Shown one piece after another: positions 56,701-64,000 of a stretch of DNA of 64,000 bases. The position numbers and the translations under genes were made by a program. Each line of letters begins with the position of its first letter. The stretch's first letter is position 1. Location: the NCBI GenBank assembly GCA_036362985.1, contig JAYGXS010000003.1:46697733-46761732 (forward strand). The letters are read 5' to 3'. This stretch comes from Ligula intestinalis. Taxonomy: Eukaryota > Platyhelminthes > Cestoda > Diphyllobothriidea > Diphyllobothriidae. The notes under the pieces were generated by a model that did not search any database, had not been told where the DNA came from, and worked only from the letters and a program-made list of their open reading frames with translations.

Positions 56701-59700
56701 TGGATTAACCACTTTTTCTTCGTTAAGTCAAACTCTAGTAAGTACTAAATTAACTAGCATTTTAGAAATCAGAACCAAACCGCTGCATTAAAAACAGAGG
56801 TCTACACACTTTCTGTCTTCAATAATTTCAGCAAAATAGCCACATCTCGTCATCCTTTTCATCTTGTCCCTTTCCGGAGTAATATTTTGAGCATTTACTA
56901 TTGCCCCTCTTCCTAGTGTCGAGACCATAGACTATCCAGCACCACCATATAATCCTCCTCAGTTTTTTTGACGGAAGTCACGGACTAGTAGACCAAAATG
57001 CGTAGCTACTAGTGGCTCGAATGTTATTTATAGGCCTTCACGCTGTACCTAATTGAATATTCGAAGGCAAAGCTGTTTTGTTGGTTGTAAATAGAGCTGA
57101 CAAGTCCACCAACAAAGGACATTGGATATCCATTCGCGGGTGGTTTACAAAGCATTTTAATGGCCCAGATAGCTCGATCTATACATCCTTGATAGTTAAT
57201 GTTTCCTTAGGTTGGTTGGTGGCTTTTTGCTTCATACATTATATTTGTATGCACTTAGCTTCTACTAATACTATTACTATTGCACCAACAAGGTTATGCA
57301 CTGCGGCAGATTTAACGTGCGGGAGCCATGCGTAGAAGAAACGTTTGTTTCTGTTTCCTGTAAAATGTCACCATTTACTGCTCATCATAAGTTCTACTCA
57401 CCGGGCCACGTTCCACTTTTGCATGCAGAAAATAGACGATTCATTTCATAAGTCGAGGCATCCTCATCGACGTCCGGAATCTGAAAACCGATGTGTTGCA
57501 GATGCCTAAAGCTCATAGTGATGGGCGATTTAGTTGAGACTAATTTTCACTTGCAGAAATGTGCTAATGCTGCTTGCATTAGTTAACGTAGGTTAACTGG
57601 TATGAAGGTCTGCACAGAGCCATACGTTTTAAGTAATTAACTGATAAATAGAATATTAATCTGACTTTTTAATAAATTCTTTTTTGCCTAAAGGTGTTCG
57701 TTTTGGAGGGTAACTGCTGAATGCATCAAAGAAATGGCCTAAGGGAGGTTGAACAACCAAGCAGATAGTGGTTTAAGTGATCCGTCTCATAAGTAGTAGC
57801 TTCTTTATAGACAGAGATCATACACATGTGAAGAGGTAAGTCAAAGGTGTGGCCCAAGGTGTGTCAAAGGCATGCAAACCGCTGATGTCAAGCTGGTGAA
57901 TATTAATCAACATAGACTAGGGTTCTTGGCAAGACCAATCAAGACAGCGCACGTCTTTTAATGACCTTAACCCCACCCCGTATGCACCTAAGGCACCTCG
58001 AGGGAGTGGTGGGGGCTTATTTGAGCACTGAAATAGTCCCTAGACATTCGTTGATAAAAGTTCACCGATCACCAACGGACCCCACTCGTCCCCCTCTAAC
58101 TTGGGTTTCATTTCTGGGGCCCTTATAGCAGTCGCGCAGATAGTATTGTCGGCAAAGACAAATGGGACTGGAATGGCCATTTCTGGCTTATTAGAAATCG
58201 TCAGCAGTCATATCCAGCTATAAGTGGTGCACCAACCGACGTGTATCGATCTAAACCGGCAAGACAACGAACCCATCGCTCAATGGTTAAGAAGTAAGAC
58301 TCGCTCAAGAAATGTCGCAAGTTCGAGGCTCGGGTAGTGCACTGCTTGGGTCTGGGTATGACTGGCTGACGATGGCTATTGAGCCAGAAATAGCCATTCC
58401 AGTCTCCTTTGTCTTTGCCAGCAATACTATCTGCCTAGTCACTAGACCTCAAAATTTAGCAGTGAAGTAAACTGGAGGATACTCTTGGCGCCATAATAAG
58501 AAGAGCGACGCTCCGTTTTGTTGTAAAGGTCACCCTGTCGAAATGTGCTAAGTGTGTCAAGCTCTCCATTTACGACAGTCAGAATGTCATATGAGTCATG
58601 GAGAGCGCTGTATGCAGTTTCAAACAGGGACTCAGTTTAATTTTGGATGGAAGGCAGCAATACATTTAACAGTCAACGGTCATAAGCATAGAATGGATTT
58701 TTTTTCAGGCGTTTCTACTCACTCCACACGCTCCTATAGAACGTTGAACTGTGTATGTGTGCATAAAGCGGGGGTTATGACTGAGTTGGTTTGAGGAAAA
58801 ACTTCAATTGTAACAGACCTAAAAGATGTGATGTGCAGCATCTTTATAGTATTGTATAAACTTTGTCAGGCCATATGATTGCAACCGAATAAAGGCAGAA
58901 CAGAGGTTTTCGACTGAACAGCCTTCATTAAATACTAGTTTTAAACGTCAACTAGACTGTTAATTTCCTCACCCAATCAAAAAACCAAGCGGTTAAAACT
59001 GCATGCAGTTTACATGCAAGCAAAGTATTTGTCGACCAGATGAATTATTTTTCGTACTCTGCCAAAATGAAGGCTGAATACTCTTTTAAACCTATTTCAC
59101 TCCGAACCTTCTAATCTTAACTTTTTGTCACACCAAGATGTCTCCGTCGTCTGCGATGCCTGTCACCTGGAGATGCGTGAGATACCAGGAGAAGACCGCT
59201 TACATTACTCAGATCACGATGGTGTCGCTGGTTACTTCCGTCTTTCGCGGCACTCAAAGCCCTTTGTCGACCGTACGCATTTCTATAATTTTTGCTTTTT
59301 CTCGATATTCGAAAGCAGTTCAGCGCTCTCGTCCCATTTCGGCCCCCTTTTTTCTGCAGATATTTCAAAAAGGTATATATTGGAATGCGACTCTTCTGGC
59401 GGTGGACCCTAACTCAACCCGATACTCGGGCAGACTGTTGAGTCTGTCGGATTCATATTCAGTTTTCAACTAATTTGACAGGTAAAGGTGTGCCTGGACA
59501 TGCGGATTGTGCTAATATTCGGCAGACTGAAGATAAAATGAGATGACTGAACAAATATTATTTTAAGATATTTGGGGTGGGGGTTGACAGATTTCAATAA
59601 TTTCAGTTGACCCGTGGGGGTCGAGCTCACACAGCAGGGCAGGCTTTTGCGTAGCTAACGCTCTACCATTGGGCTACGAGGCTCACCGTGAGCCATGAAT

Positions 59701-60324
59701 TTCATCACGCCTGGGTCGATTTTCTTGCCGAATTTACTACTTGTATGGGATCTACCAGCAAATCTACAGTAAGCTGACTGCCAAGGCAGGATTTCCTAAG
59801 TAGTCATCTAGGATTCACCGTATGGACTACTAGGCCAATCATAATTATTAGTTTAGTTTATTTGGTTTATCGAATTTTGTCGAAATCTCACATTTGAAAA
59901 AAAAGCGCATCCCTACCCCTTTTCCGTCCCTTCAGCCATACCACCTGTAGGAAACATTCAGACTCTGGATACCCTCCTCGGCTACGCAATCACCATCCTG
60001 AACAAGCAGATTTCGCGGGCCAAGCGCTTTAGGGCGATACATCTCACGGTGGCAGTCGTCCTTCTTGTGCTGGTGTTCTTTTTCGGCTGCCTTGCCCCTT
60101 TCACGCATCCGGGCCTGGCTTTCCTTCAAACCCTCATAGTCCTGCTAGTCGGAGCCATTGTCTTTGCGATCCTTTGGGGAAACCTGGTAGGCCGGCAGTG
60201 TGAACTGAGCGCTCTGCGGAACATGGTTAACTTGGTGGAACACTACCTGGACTCCGGCAACCAAGACGTTGCAGCACCTCCCGTCGTTGTCCCTGGTAGT
60301 TTACAAGATTCCGGCATACTGTGA
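44625..60324 (+). CDS. SMPD2: Neutral sphingomyelinase, SMPD2 type, complete 10-exon model
   Basis: Exons 44625-44717, 44771-44846, 46550-46607, 46648-46750, 46789-46865, 46903-47089, 49871-50080, 54121-54283, 59138-59272, 59936-60324. All introns are GT-AG and phases match, giving 1491 nt, 496 residues (human SMPD2 has about 423). The enzyme hydrolyses sphingomyelin to ceramide and phosphocholine at membranes. DNase-I-fold active-site motifs: LNCW (73-76), LLQE (E110), GGDLN (D242, N244), YSDHD (D348, H349). Two C-terminal membrane segments lie near 403-422 and 428-448. The N-terminus is a Ser/Glu/Asp-rich extension of about 60 residues. A polyadenylation signal AATAAA lies at 60527. The function is family knowledge; the splicing is inferred. 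Confidence 0.9.
44771..44846 (+). CDS. SMPD2: nSMase exon 2
   Basis: 76 nt after a 53-bp intron (GTAATA...TTATTAAG). Encodes DHPSDSGDESAQSSIQKPEL and leaves one base (A) that joins AT of exon 3 to make Asn. Acidic, low-complexity. Confidence 0.6.
44847..46549. other. nSMase intron 2
   Basis: 1703 bp, bounded by GTAAGC and CTTTTAG. Contains the PLE tail at 46060-46160 and otherwise nothing recognised. Confidence 0.6.
46060..46160 (+). mobile_element. Family-1 pseudo-LTR fragment
   Basis: CATGTCTCTGATGAAGAATT, CGCGACGTATGTCGTAAGGT, CAGGCGAAAAAAAGTGTTGT. CTGATGA at 46089-46095 is intact but GAAA is GTAA. Confidence 0.65.
46550..46607 (+). CDS. SMPD2: nSMase exon 3, first catalytic strand
   Basis: Acceptor GCCTTTTAG, donor GTATTT. 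Encodes SENPPLITENISILTLNC and the first two bases of Trp; LNCWG is the hallmark first strand whose Asn binds the metal/phosphate region. Confidence 0.88.
46648..46750 (+). CDS. SMPD2: nSMase exon 4
   Basis: After a 40-bp intron. Completes Trp, then GVFVKTMTVAKARRLAALRE and ANYDIVLLQE; the last Glu (E110) is the expected Mg-binding residue. Confidence 0.92.
46789..46865 (+). CDS. SMPD2: nSMase exon 5
   Basis: After a 38-bp intron. Encodes LWENKEYAKFKEALSDRYPY and SVYFH, matching the EVW...L...YP.S.YF pattern. Confidence 0.88.
46903..47089 (+). CDS. SMPD2: nSMase exon 6
   Basis: After a 37-bp intron ending ACAAG. Encodes QVFGAGLSIFSRWKLESFLT, YPYTLDGYPHHIHHADWLSG, KSMGYTTLV and LYITH. GAGL.IFS, GYP..I.H.DW.SGK and Y.TH are conserved in SMPD2. 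Other acceptor choices (46888 or 46907) fit the family worse or break the frame. Confidence 0.9.
47090..48310. other. nSMase intron 6, first part
   Basis: AT-rich, no repeat or gene recognised. Confidence 0.5.
48312..48500 (-). mobile_element. tRNA-derived SINE with hammerhead body
   Basis: Minus strand: a tRNA-like head at 48500-48435 (A box GGTGGCTCAGTGGATAG, B box GCGTTCAAAACTC), then a hammerhead (48390-48342), then tail TAATGTTTGCCAGTAATAAAA. The same plan and tail word (TTTGCCAGNAATA) recur at 58.26-58.44 kb. Would be transcribed by RNA polymerase III. Confidence 0.75.
48342..48390 (-). ncRNA. Hammerhead ribozyme in SINE
   Basis: Minus strand: stem I ACTCTGA pairs with TCAGAGT (7 bp, perfect); core CCGATGA (one change from CUGAUGA); stem II GGGT-AATG-ACCC; GAAA at 48362-48359; minimal stem III TA-CGCG-TA; cleavage dinucleotide TC just before stem I. 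Confidence 0.72.
49036..49680 (+). repeat. Two diverged direct repeat units in nSMase intron 6
   Basis: Unit 1 starts near 49038 (AAAAACCATGGTTTGGATGG TTGCTAACT) and unit 2 near 49394 (AAAAATCGTGGCTTGGAAGG TTGCCAACT). Both continue with CAGTGTGCGCTGTG-like, GGACTGGGAGT/GGACTGAGAGT, GGCTC, CACAGAACGCC/GCAGAACGCC blocks. GC-rich compared with the intron. Unknown repeat family. Confidence 0.5.
49871..50080 (+). CDS. SMPD2: nSMase exon 7, GGDLN
   Basis: 210 nt, phase 0 both sides; acceptor CCTGTCGTAG, donor GTAAGT. Encodes THARYDIDHKDDIVEGHRLA, QAMELMEFV, DAIFIGGDLNLEP and LKDAWLDQ. Asp242 and Asn244 are catalytic. Confidence 0.93.
50295..50900 (-). mobile_element. Penelope-like family 2, EN C-terminus and tail
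   Basis: Minus frame 50815-50573 encodes VDSGHRMDVSQSFGVVYKVP and ILAATEAVTIRLANLTSCSH, aligned to VDSDHRVDAKEAFRVIYKVP of the 43-kb copy. The tail 50520-50300 ends with a hammerhead core. Located in nSMase intron 7, antisense to the gene. Confidence 0.75.
50326..50352 (-). ncRNA. Hammerhead core in family-2 tail
   Basis: Minus: CTGATGA (50348-50342), short stem II TTG-AA-CAA, then CC and GAAA (50331-50328), GCGTAAGTC. Intact core bases. Confidence 0.5.
50901..54120. other. nSMase intron 7, remainder
   Basis: AT-rich. No gene or known repeat recognised; small open frames at 52568-52765 and 53610-54002 have no motif. Confidence 0.5.
54121..54283 (+). CDS. SMPD2: nSMase exon 8
   Basis: 163 nt; acceptor TTTTTGCCTATAAG, donor GTATGT. 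Encodes LEGCTCENKYNPFSNKKW and LRLDYLLYRPG; the RIDYVLY-type strand precedes the catalytic Asp-His strand. Confidence 0.9.
54284..55848. other. nSMase intron 8, first part
   Basis: The plus frame 55221-55565 is open for 114 codons with hydrophobic stretches but cannot be assigned. Otherwise featureless. Confidence 0.4.
55849..55860 (+). repeat. Target-site duplication, left copy
   Basis: GATAATTTGAAT, identical to 55968-55979. Confidence 0.85.
55861..55967 (+). mobile_element. 107-bp solo hammerhead insertion
   Basis: Consists only of a short lead, the family-1 hammerhead and the 3' end of the pseudo-LTR (AAATAAAAGTATTGTCCCAG, ending GTCGTCTTCTC). Exact 12-bp TSD. Extreme 5' truncation of a PLE, inserted in nSMase intron 8 in sense orientation. 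Confidence 0.85.
55880..55950 (+). ncRNA. Hammerhead ribozyme core
   Basis: CTGATGA at 55892-55898, stem II ATCCGTGACGGAT, GAAA at 55918-55921, then CTTTAGGCAAATAAAAG. Intact core. Confidence 0.65.
55968..55979 (+). repeat. Target-site duplication, right copy
   Basis: GATAATTTGAAT, identical to 55849-55860. Confidence 0.85.
55980..58080. other. nSMase intron 8, middle part
   Basis: AT-rich, no recognisable features. Confidence 0.4.
58085..58215 (-). mobile_element. HHR-SINE body, minus copy
   Basis: Minus: GACTG, CTGACGA (58204-58198), a mutated stem II (TTTCT-AATA-AGCCA), GAAA (58183-58180), CATTCCAGTC, tail CATTTGTCTTTGCCGACAATACTATCTG. Inverted relative to the copy at 58260-58440. The tRNA head is not recognisable. 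Confidence 0.65.
58260..58440 (+). mobile_element. tRNA-derived SINE with hammerhead body
   Basis: tRNA-like head 58268-58335 (A box ATCGCTCAATGGTTA, B box AAGTTCGAGGCTC), hammerhead 58360-58404, tail TTTGTCTTTGCCAGCAATAC. Same plan as 48312-48500. Confidence 0.75.
58360..58404 (+). ncRNA. Hammerhead ribozyme in SINE
   Basis: Stem I GACTGG/CCAGTC (58360-58365 with 58399-58404); CTGACGA 58366-58372; stem II TGGCT-ATTG-AGCCA, perfect; GAAA 58387-58390; short TAGCCATT closing region. All conserved core bases are present. Confidence 0.75.
58450..59137. other. nSMase intron 8, last part
   Basis: No repeat or gene recognised. Confidence 0.4.
59138..59272 (+). CDS. SMPD2: nSMase exon 9, catalytic SDH
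   Basis: 135 nt; acceptor CACCAAG, donor GTACGC. Encodes VSVVCDACHLEMREIPGEDR, LHYSDHDGVAGYFRL and SKPFVD. The SDH motif supplies the general base His349. Confidence 0.88.
59608..59690 (-). tRNA. tRNA-like repeat in nSMase intron 9
   Basis: Minus: GTAGCCCAATGGTAGAGCGT is an A-box/D-arm, GAGCTCGACCCCC is B-box-like, and the middle AGCTACGCAAAAGCCTGCC parallels the tRNA-like sequence at 451-530 (AGCCTCCGGCAAAGGCT). No complete cloverleaf, so probably a SINE head or pseudo-tRNA. Confidence 0.4.
59936..60324 (+). CDS. SMPD2: nSMase exon 10, membrane segments and stop
   Basis: Acceptor CCCTTCAG. Encodes PPVGNIQTLDTLLGYAITIL, a basic stretch RAKRFRAIH, two hydrophobic segments (VAVVLLVLVFFFGCLAPF and LIVLLVGAIVFAILW) and ends DSGIL, TGA at 60322. 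The hairpin of two membrane helices is the SMPD2 C-terminal plan. Confidence 0.88.
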
Positions 60325-60419
60325 TACCTTGCTCATTGGAAATAATGTTCGTTGCTACGCTCTTTCTTATCCTTCGCAGAGAGTTGTGGACATATTTTGT
60401 TTACTTGCACTTGCCTTTA

Positions 60420-60456
60420 CTCCCAGCCCCCCCGCCCGCCCCCCCCCCCCCCCCCC
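60420..60456 (+). repeat. C-rich tract in nSMase 3' region
   Basis: A run dominated by C (CCCCCCCGCCCGCC followed by about 18 C) lies 100 nt after the stop codon. Length may be unreliable in the assembly. Confidence 0.85.
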
Positions 60457-60526
60457 TCCTTGCGCACCTTTACTCTATTTGTTGCCACAAAAGATTGCTC
60501 TATTGTATTTTTTGATCCCACTTATG

Positions 60527-60532
60527 AATAAA
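60527..60532 (+). terminator. Polyadenylation signal of nSMase
   Basis: AATAAA in ATGAATAAACTTCC, about 200 nt after the stop codon; the first canonical signal downstream of the stop. Confidence 0.5.
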
Positions 60533-60595
60533 CTTCCAGAGTCTGCCCTTGGATAGACCAAGTTTTTCATATATCCATTTGTGCAAAAAACGCGG

Positions 60596-60681
60596 CGCCC
60601 CCGGTGGGATTCGTGCCAACGCCAGCAAGGGGAGGGCTTAGGTACAGTCGACGCTTTAATCAAATTAACTCAGAGGCCCCC
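60596..60681 (-). tRNA. tRNA-like sequence
   Basis: Minus: ends GGGGGCC/GGGGGC-type G-rich, A-box-like CTGAGTTAATTTGATTAAAG and B-box-like GGCACGAATCCC. No convincing anticodon stem was found. Likely a SINE head. Confidence 0.3.
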
Positions 60682-60689
60682 ACAGGGAA

Positions 60690-61385
60690 TTATGAGCTTT
60701 ATCAAATTTTGGTAAATTTAACCACTCAGCTTTCTGAAACATAAAGAGTCTAATACTTCTGATACAGTAAGCAAGATTTTCTAATTAATCAATCTAGAAT
60801 CCACCCGCTGGCTACCAGGCACAATTAACTAGTAGGGGTTTTGTAGCAGTACAACCTCTTCGCCACTTCCTTTAGATACTGACTGCCCATCAAAACTGAT
60901 TGCTACTTGTGGGCTTGTGCGATATGACGTAGTAAACATGCAGGGCGTTACGCTCCGACACACCTTGAAAAGGCATGTAGATCCCTCCTGCAGTTATTAC
61001 AGGTGTCAACTGGTGAGTCACTATTCCGCGCTACGTTGGCTTGCGTCATCAACGTGCTCAAACTAGAGTATTCGCTACCATGCTGGTGTACAAATCCAGG
61101 CTCTTACGCGATATGATTGTTGAGAATGCAAATAGCTCATCATCTGCATGATAAATTCCTCCCTATTGAGCTATTCTCTTAACCGCTTTTCTACTAGTTG
61201 TTGGCACACTTTGAGCGGCTTGTAGCTTTTGTTGGCACATGCAATTCCATTGAAAACATGATGCCCCCACGGGTAATCATTGTCGCACGCAGCCCTACTC
61301 TCTTGGACTGCTCAATTGATGGTAGTTTACTCGTGTATTTGCAATAGCCAGAATGCTTCAGTCAAATTTTCTCGGTGTGATCATG
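60690..61385. other. Intergenic, nothing recognised
   Basis: No frames or repeats of note. Confidence 0.3.
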
Positions 61386-61389
61386 ATCC

Positions 61390-61560
61390 TGCACAATAAA
61401 GTGCGCCTTACCACGCCTCAGCGCAGACACTGGCGCATGTCTCAGACCTGTTTACGATTACCTATGACTAAGGATTCCCGACGGAATCCAAAACGTCAGG
61501 CAAATAAAACTCTTGTTCCAGTGATCGCATCTTCGTCTTCTGAACTGGCGATTTAGTTTC
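61390..61560 (+). mobile_element. Family-1 pseudo-LTR fragment
   Basis: ATGACTAAGGATTCCCGACG GAATCC, then AAAACGTCAGGCAAATAAAA. Same subtype as the arms at 20.6 and 21.5 kb (stem GGATTCCC-GA-GGGAATCC there). The hammerhead core is degenerate on the 5' side. Confidence 0.65.
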
Positions 61561-61794
61561 TTCGAAACATTATCTGCGGTTGAGAAAGCTCGCATCAGGA
61601 GGATAGAAAAGCAACTAAGGGAGTGTTAACAGGCAATCCGCAATCAGCTGACCGACTGCCACCGCAGAAGCTAGCATTGATCGTCTTGGCTGGTTATTTT
61701 GATCTATGAATGAATAAGAAAGCTCGCGATCCAGGTATTTGCATGGACGAGTAAGAGGGCGTGTCGAGCACCAGATCAATTGATTTATTGTTCT

Positions 61795-61832
61795 GAGCTT
61801 TCGAACTCTTACAGGAGTCCATCTTCAGAGAT
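61795..61832 (-). ncRNA. Hammerhead ribozyme core
   Basis: Minus: CTGAAGA (61828-61822), stem II GGACTCCTGTAAGAGTTC, GAAA (61802-61799), GCTCAGAACAATAAATC. CUGANGA and GAAA are intact. Confidence 0.65.
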
Positions 61833-62171
61833 GAGAAAGCAACCAAAAAGAGGGAAATAATAGTGGACATAGGCCAATCAACTGTCAGGAAAAAGCAGGT
61901 TGTCAGGGGGTTAGAAACAGCAATCGACAAATGATAGGTAGGAGGGCAATTAGTTGTCACTGGAGTCAGGGGGTGGGACAATTACAGTGATGTACGCTAA
62001 TTAACTGTCAGTGGAGCTTGGGGTCATGAACAGCAATTAGTGTGCTGACTTGTCACCCGGTAGATGGTCCTGGTAACTCTTTCTCCTCTTCCGTTGTGGG
62101 ATCCTCTTTGCTTGCCTTATGTGTGGATTGGCTTCGTTCCGTCTCTTTCCCACATAATGGTGCAAGACTTT

Positions 62172-62642
62172 TTAGGCCGTTGGCAGGTCTATATGCCTGT
62201 TGATCGAGTTGGCATCTGAGTACCATGCCTCGAGAGTGAGTTTTTCGGCTTTTGAGGTTCCTCGGCCTACGATGGTCGCTCCTTTAAGATCGAAGTTATG
62301 GCCAGTCTCTGCAATGTGTGCTGCCAGTTGCGGGTTTCGGTCCAGTCTCTGGGCAGCTCGTTTGTGCTCGCGTAGGCGGGTTTGCAATTTGCTGCCTGTT
62401 TATCCTACAAATTTGCACTCTCCCTCATTGCAAAGTATCCTGTAGACGACCGCAGAGGTTTCTGAAGGAGGCAGTCGGTCTTCAGGTTGCATCACCTGGC
62501 GGTGTATTGTCACTTGAGGTCGATCGGCTATGCCTACGCCATCAGGTTGTAACAGTCGTGAGACTGCTTCGGAGATCCCTTTTATGTAGAGAATGGCCCT
62601 CCAGACGTCGGGTTGCTTTTGTACTGGCTGTCGTCTGTTCAC
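62172..62642 (-). pseudogene. PLE GIY-YIG endonuclease with one in-frame stop
   Basis: The two open segments 62642-62403 and 62387-62172 share one frame. Contains QVMQPEDRLPPSETSAVVYR, NEGECKFVG, then TAA where other copies have Glu (YVGETG), then LQTRLREHKRA, AAHIAETGHNFDL and SINRHIDLP. A single GAA-to-TAA change explains the break. Confidence 0.78.
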
Positions 62643-62649
62643 TCAGCGT

Positions 62650-64000
62650 CTGCTTTGTTTTTTTATCGATGCTATGGATGAAGTCTCAAGAGGTGTGCAC
62701 GGATTCGCTAGCAACGTTGTTGATGCACGTTGCTCAAAGGATGCTTCGCAATAAACGATCAAAAAAGACCTCTTCCCTTCACTTTTTTTCTGCGCAAAAA
62801 GGCTAGATTTCGCAACTCTACGAGCGGAGAGACCAGACTGGTGAACTTTACAGCAGGTTCTTTATGCTAATCACAAATACCAAGACCGACACAAAAAGTT
62901 GTCTTGCAGCAATTCACCTAACGATGCCGTCTGTACTCGCTCATGGTCTATTTTTCATTGACATCGCTGAGTTTATTTTAAACGTAGTTTTGCCTCTGCA
63001 TACTACCAGTATTTTGAAAAAACGCAAGATGAATCCAATAGAACCCTACCAACCGATGTGCTTTGTCAGCTCGTGACCGTCGAGTCGCTTAGTCGCGCAG
63101 AAAAGTGTTGCTTAACCCCACCAGGTGTAAACTGTGTCTTTCACGACTGAGACTACGTCATTTCGATGCAGCACACAGGCATTTGCATTCGTCATTTGTG
63201 CTGCCCAGTACCATCGTACGCACAGTGCGGGTGGGTAAAGCTAGGCTGGCTTTAGTACATGGTGGGACTCGGGGATATTTATCGTCATTTGAACAGTCAC
63301 GTTGGCTAGAAAAAATAATTATTTACTCGAGGTTAAAGTGATGCAAAAGTCAACATATGTGTCCATACAAGTAAAATGTGCAAATCACGCGCTCGGAGGC
63401 GTCGAAATTCCTGGAATGGATGCATTTGCACTGACTAACATTTTGAGAATAAACTCCTTCGCAGTTATTAGAATTAATGTACAGTGAAAATCCTTTTGTC
63501 AGTTTTCCAGAAAATAATATCCGTTTAAAATTGGGAACTCAAGCAAGGAGAAGATTTAGATTTTCACAACGTCTGCAGTTATGAAAATGTTCGATGAAAA
63601 TATGCTTATCCACATAGTCTGCCGGCTTCAGCACGGGTTAGAATGTCCACAATATGAACCAAGTGTACGTGAACATTGCATGAGCACTAGCAATTCTCTT
63701 TATATAGTCACGAACAGATACCAATGCCGTTATTTCATGTAAATGCATTGTCATCGTTTTAAAATCAAGAAGAAGCAGAAGAAGTAAATACGCGGATCGT
63801 TATGTTGAACTGCTGTCTTCGGCAGAATGTGGGAATAACTTCAGTAGGTTTCTTATCTCATAAAAGCGTCATCCAAAATTGCAAAATAAGCTTTCAATGC
63901 AAGCAAATTTATTAACTAGGGTTGTAATATAGATCATCATTCAACTTAATCCCAAGATATTTCAGTCACGGCAAGATGCTGGCTTTTGAACGAGCTTCAT
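62650..64000. other. Intergenic, nothing recognised
   Basis: Short frames only, including 62864-63487 on the plus strand; no motif. Confidence 0.3.

Larger units (their letters stand above)
61709..62645 (-). mobile_element. Penelope-like family 1, 5'-truncated EN and tail
   Basis: Minus strand: EN (62642-62130), then pseudo-LTR (about 62050-61709) with a hammerhead core and the terminal sequence ATCAATTGATCTGGTGCTCG...TACCTGGATCGCGAGC. This subtype gave rise to the 100-bp fold-back element at 13.0 kb and the relic at 40.7-41.6 kb. No RT remains. Confidence 0.75.

Overview
The window looks like a flatworm nuclear genome, most likely a tapeworm. The evidence is a neutral sphingomyelinase gene whose 5' introns are only 37-53 bp while later ones are several kb, a very low gene density, and a large load of Penelope-like elements (PLEs) that carry GIY-YIG endonuclease (EN) domains and hammerhead-ribozyme (HHR) cores. 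I infer the taxon from these traits and from general knowledge of flatworm genomes; no taxonomic marker is present.

Two host genes can be assembled. (1) Minus strand, 5206-12750: four consecutive, phase-compatible exons of a Bicaudal-C (BICC1-type) KH-domain RNA-binding protein. Its 5' and 3' ends were not found. A 10-N gap (12472-12481) lies in one intron. (2) Plus strand, 44625-60324: an apparently complete 10-exon gene for a neutral sphingomyelinase (SMPD2 type). All exon phases fit and the model encodes 496 residues. The DNase-I-fold motifs LNCW, LLQE, GGDLN and SDH are in order, followed by two C-terminal membrane segments.

The rest is introns or intergenic DNA full of retroelements. 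PLE family 1 (RT plus EN ending in a pseudo-LTR with a hammerhead core) occurs at about 2.7-4.3, 5.8-7.1, 20.5-21.6, 27.4-30.3, 35.3-38.7, 40.7-41.6 and 61.7-62.6 kb, with mini copies at 13.0, 14.7-15.1, 33.4-33.6, 46.1, 55.9 and 61.4 kb. PLE family 2 occurs at 9.2-10.0, 20.1-20.4, 23.7-24.6, 26.0-26.2, 42.6-44.1 and 50.3-50.8 kb. Target-site duplications (TSDs) of 10-15 bp can be read for six of these insertions, and an 8-bp candidate for a seventh. There is also a solo LTR (27969-28535) nested in a PLE, a CR1/Jockey-like LINE tail (38.9-39.6 kb), a Gypsy RT scrap (39.8-40.1 kb), and tRNA-headed SINEs with their own hammerhead core (48.3-48.5 and 58.1-58.4 kb).

The most interesting signal is the set of hammerhead-bearing retroelements at every size, from a 3.4-kb PLE to 100-bp fold-back insertions, all with the same element ends. 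Next is a tRNA-derived SINE whose body is a near-perfect hammerhead. No bacterial genes, CRISPR arrays or rRNA were seen.
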